Of a stretch of 5,415 bases of DNA, positions 5,276 to 5,415 are shown piece after piece; the stretch's first letter is position 1; each line of letters starts with the position of its first letter. The DNA lies in assembly GCA_004195335.1 (NCBI GenBank), contig SDWK01000562.1, positions 1 to 5,415 on the forward strand. Direction: 5' to 3'. A program made the translations under genes and the position numbers. The notes beneath the pieces were generated by a model. The model saw only the letters and a list, made by a program, of their open reading frames with translations, ran no database searches and had not been told where the DNA came from. Source of the DNA: Shewanella sp. (GTDB lineage Bacteria; Pseudomonadota; Gammaproteobacteria; Enterobacterales; Shewanellaceae).

Positions 5276-5286
5276 CTCTCATATGA

Positions 5287-5306
5287 AAGCCCCTGCTCAG
5301 GGGCTT
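5287..5306 (+). terminator. Probable terminator after rdhB
   Basis: Perfect 8-bp stem AAGCCCCT (5287-5294) with AGGGGCTT (5299-5306), loop GCTC, 32 bases after the rdhB stop. The following TTAATA is only a weak U tract, so termination may be incomplete. It remains the best candidate for the operon end. Confidence 0.65.
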
Positions 5307-5322
5307 AATACCACTCCAGCTG

Positions 5323-5415
5323 TTTATACCAATCAGTATAAATATGTGATCGCTCAGCGAGAATTTAGCGCTTCTGAGGCAAGGCCCTTTATTGCTCCTC
5401 GGCTCTGGCATCCTG
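5323..5415. repeat. Interspersed-repeat-like segment with TATAC palindrome, cut by the window end
   Basis: TTTATACCAATCAGTATAAA (5323-5342) has perfect 7-bp arms around six bases and shares TTTATACC with copy 1. Just after it, CTCAGCG (5353-5359) and CGCTTCTGAG (5369-5378) form a bulged inverted repeat. I see no credible gene in this stretch. The structure and position suggest a small non-coding dispersed element (MITE-like or REP-like) truncated by the window edge; that is inference until genome copies are counted. Confidence 0.4.

Noticed and set aside
5193..5411. Minus-strand open frame across the end of rdhB and the repeats
   Set aside because: It reads through the rdhB antisense strand, a terminator hairpin and palindromes, and shows no family features.

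Overview
The window looks like a contig end from a marine gammaproteobacterium, most likely Shewanella or a close relative. This rests on family resemblance (an FklB-type isomerase, a cytochrome c'-type protein, a RIC/YtfE repair protein, a small Shewanella-like lipoprotein) and on TATACC...GGTATA palindromes of a kind common in Shewanella and Vibrio. It is inference, not a database match. Bases 1-19 are the Tn5/Nextera mosaic-end adapter, so biological sequence starts at about base 20.

Layout: an AT-rich lipoprotein gene (45-509, +) ends in a strong terminator (514-538). On the minus strand follow a di-iron Fe-S cluster repair protein (ric, 560-1270), with its own sigma70-like promoter overlapped by an NsrR-like site, and a TetR-family regulator (1382-1972). 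A 272-bp divergent intergenic region (1973-2244) carries two matching 18-bp operator palindromes 43 bp apart. To the right is a four-gene plus-strand operon: cytochrome c'/c556-like protein (2245-2754), FKBP peptidyl-prolyl isomerase (2802-3431), respiratory reductive dehalogenase catalytic subunit rdhA (3483-4952) and its membrane anchor rdhB (4971-5255). The operon ends at a hairpin (5287-5306), followed by repeat-like palindromic DNA running off the end.

How it may work: RdhA has a twin-arginine signal, two Fe-S motifs and the Tyr/Asn/Arg positions expected of a corrinoid dehalogenase. It would be folded in the cytoplasm around its cofactors, exported by Tat and held at the membrane by RdhB, to reduce organohalides. 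The cytoplasmic FKBP isomerase sits where other dehalogenase clusters carry the trigger-factor-like chaperone PceT, and may be its functional counterpart. The exported c-type cytochrome could pass electrons to RdhA or handle nitric oxide. The divergent TetR protein with paired operators suggests ligand-controlled derepression, rather than the CprK/RdhK, MarR or two-component control usual for rdh genes. No corrinoid biosynthesis gene and no recognisable cobalamin riboswitch is present in the window.
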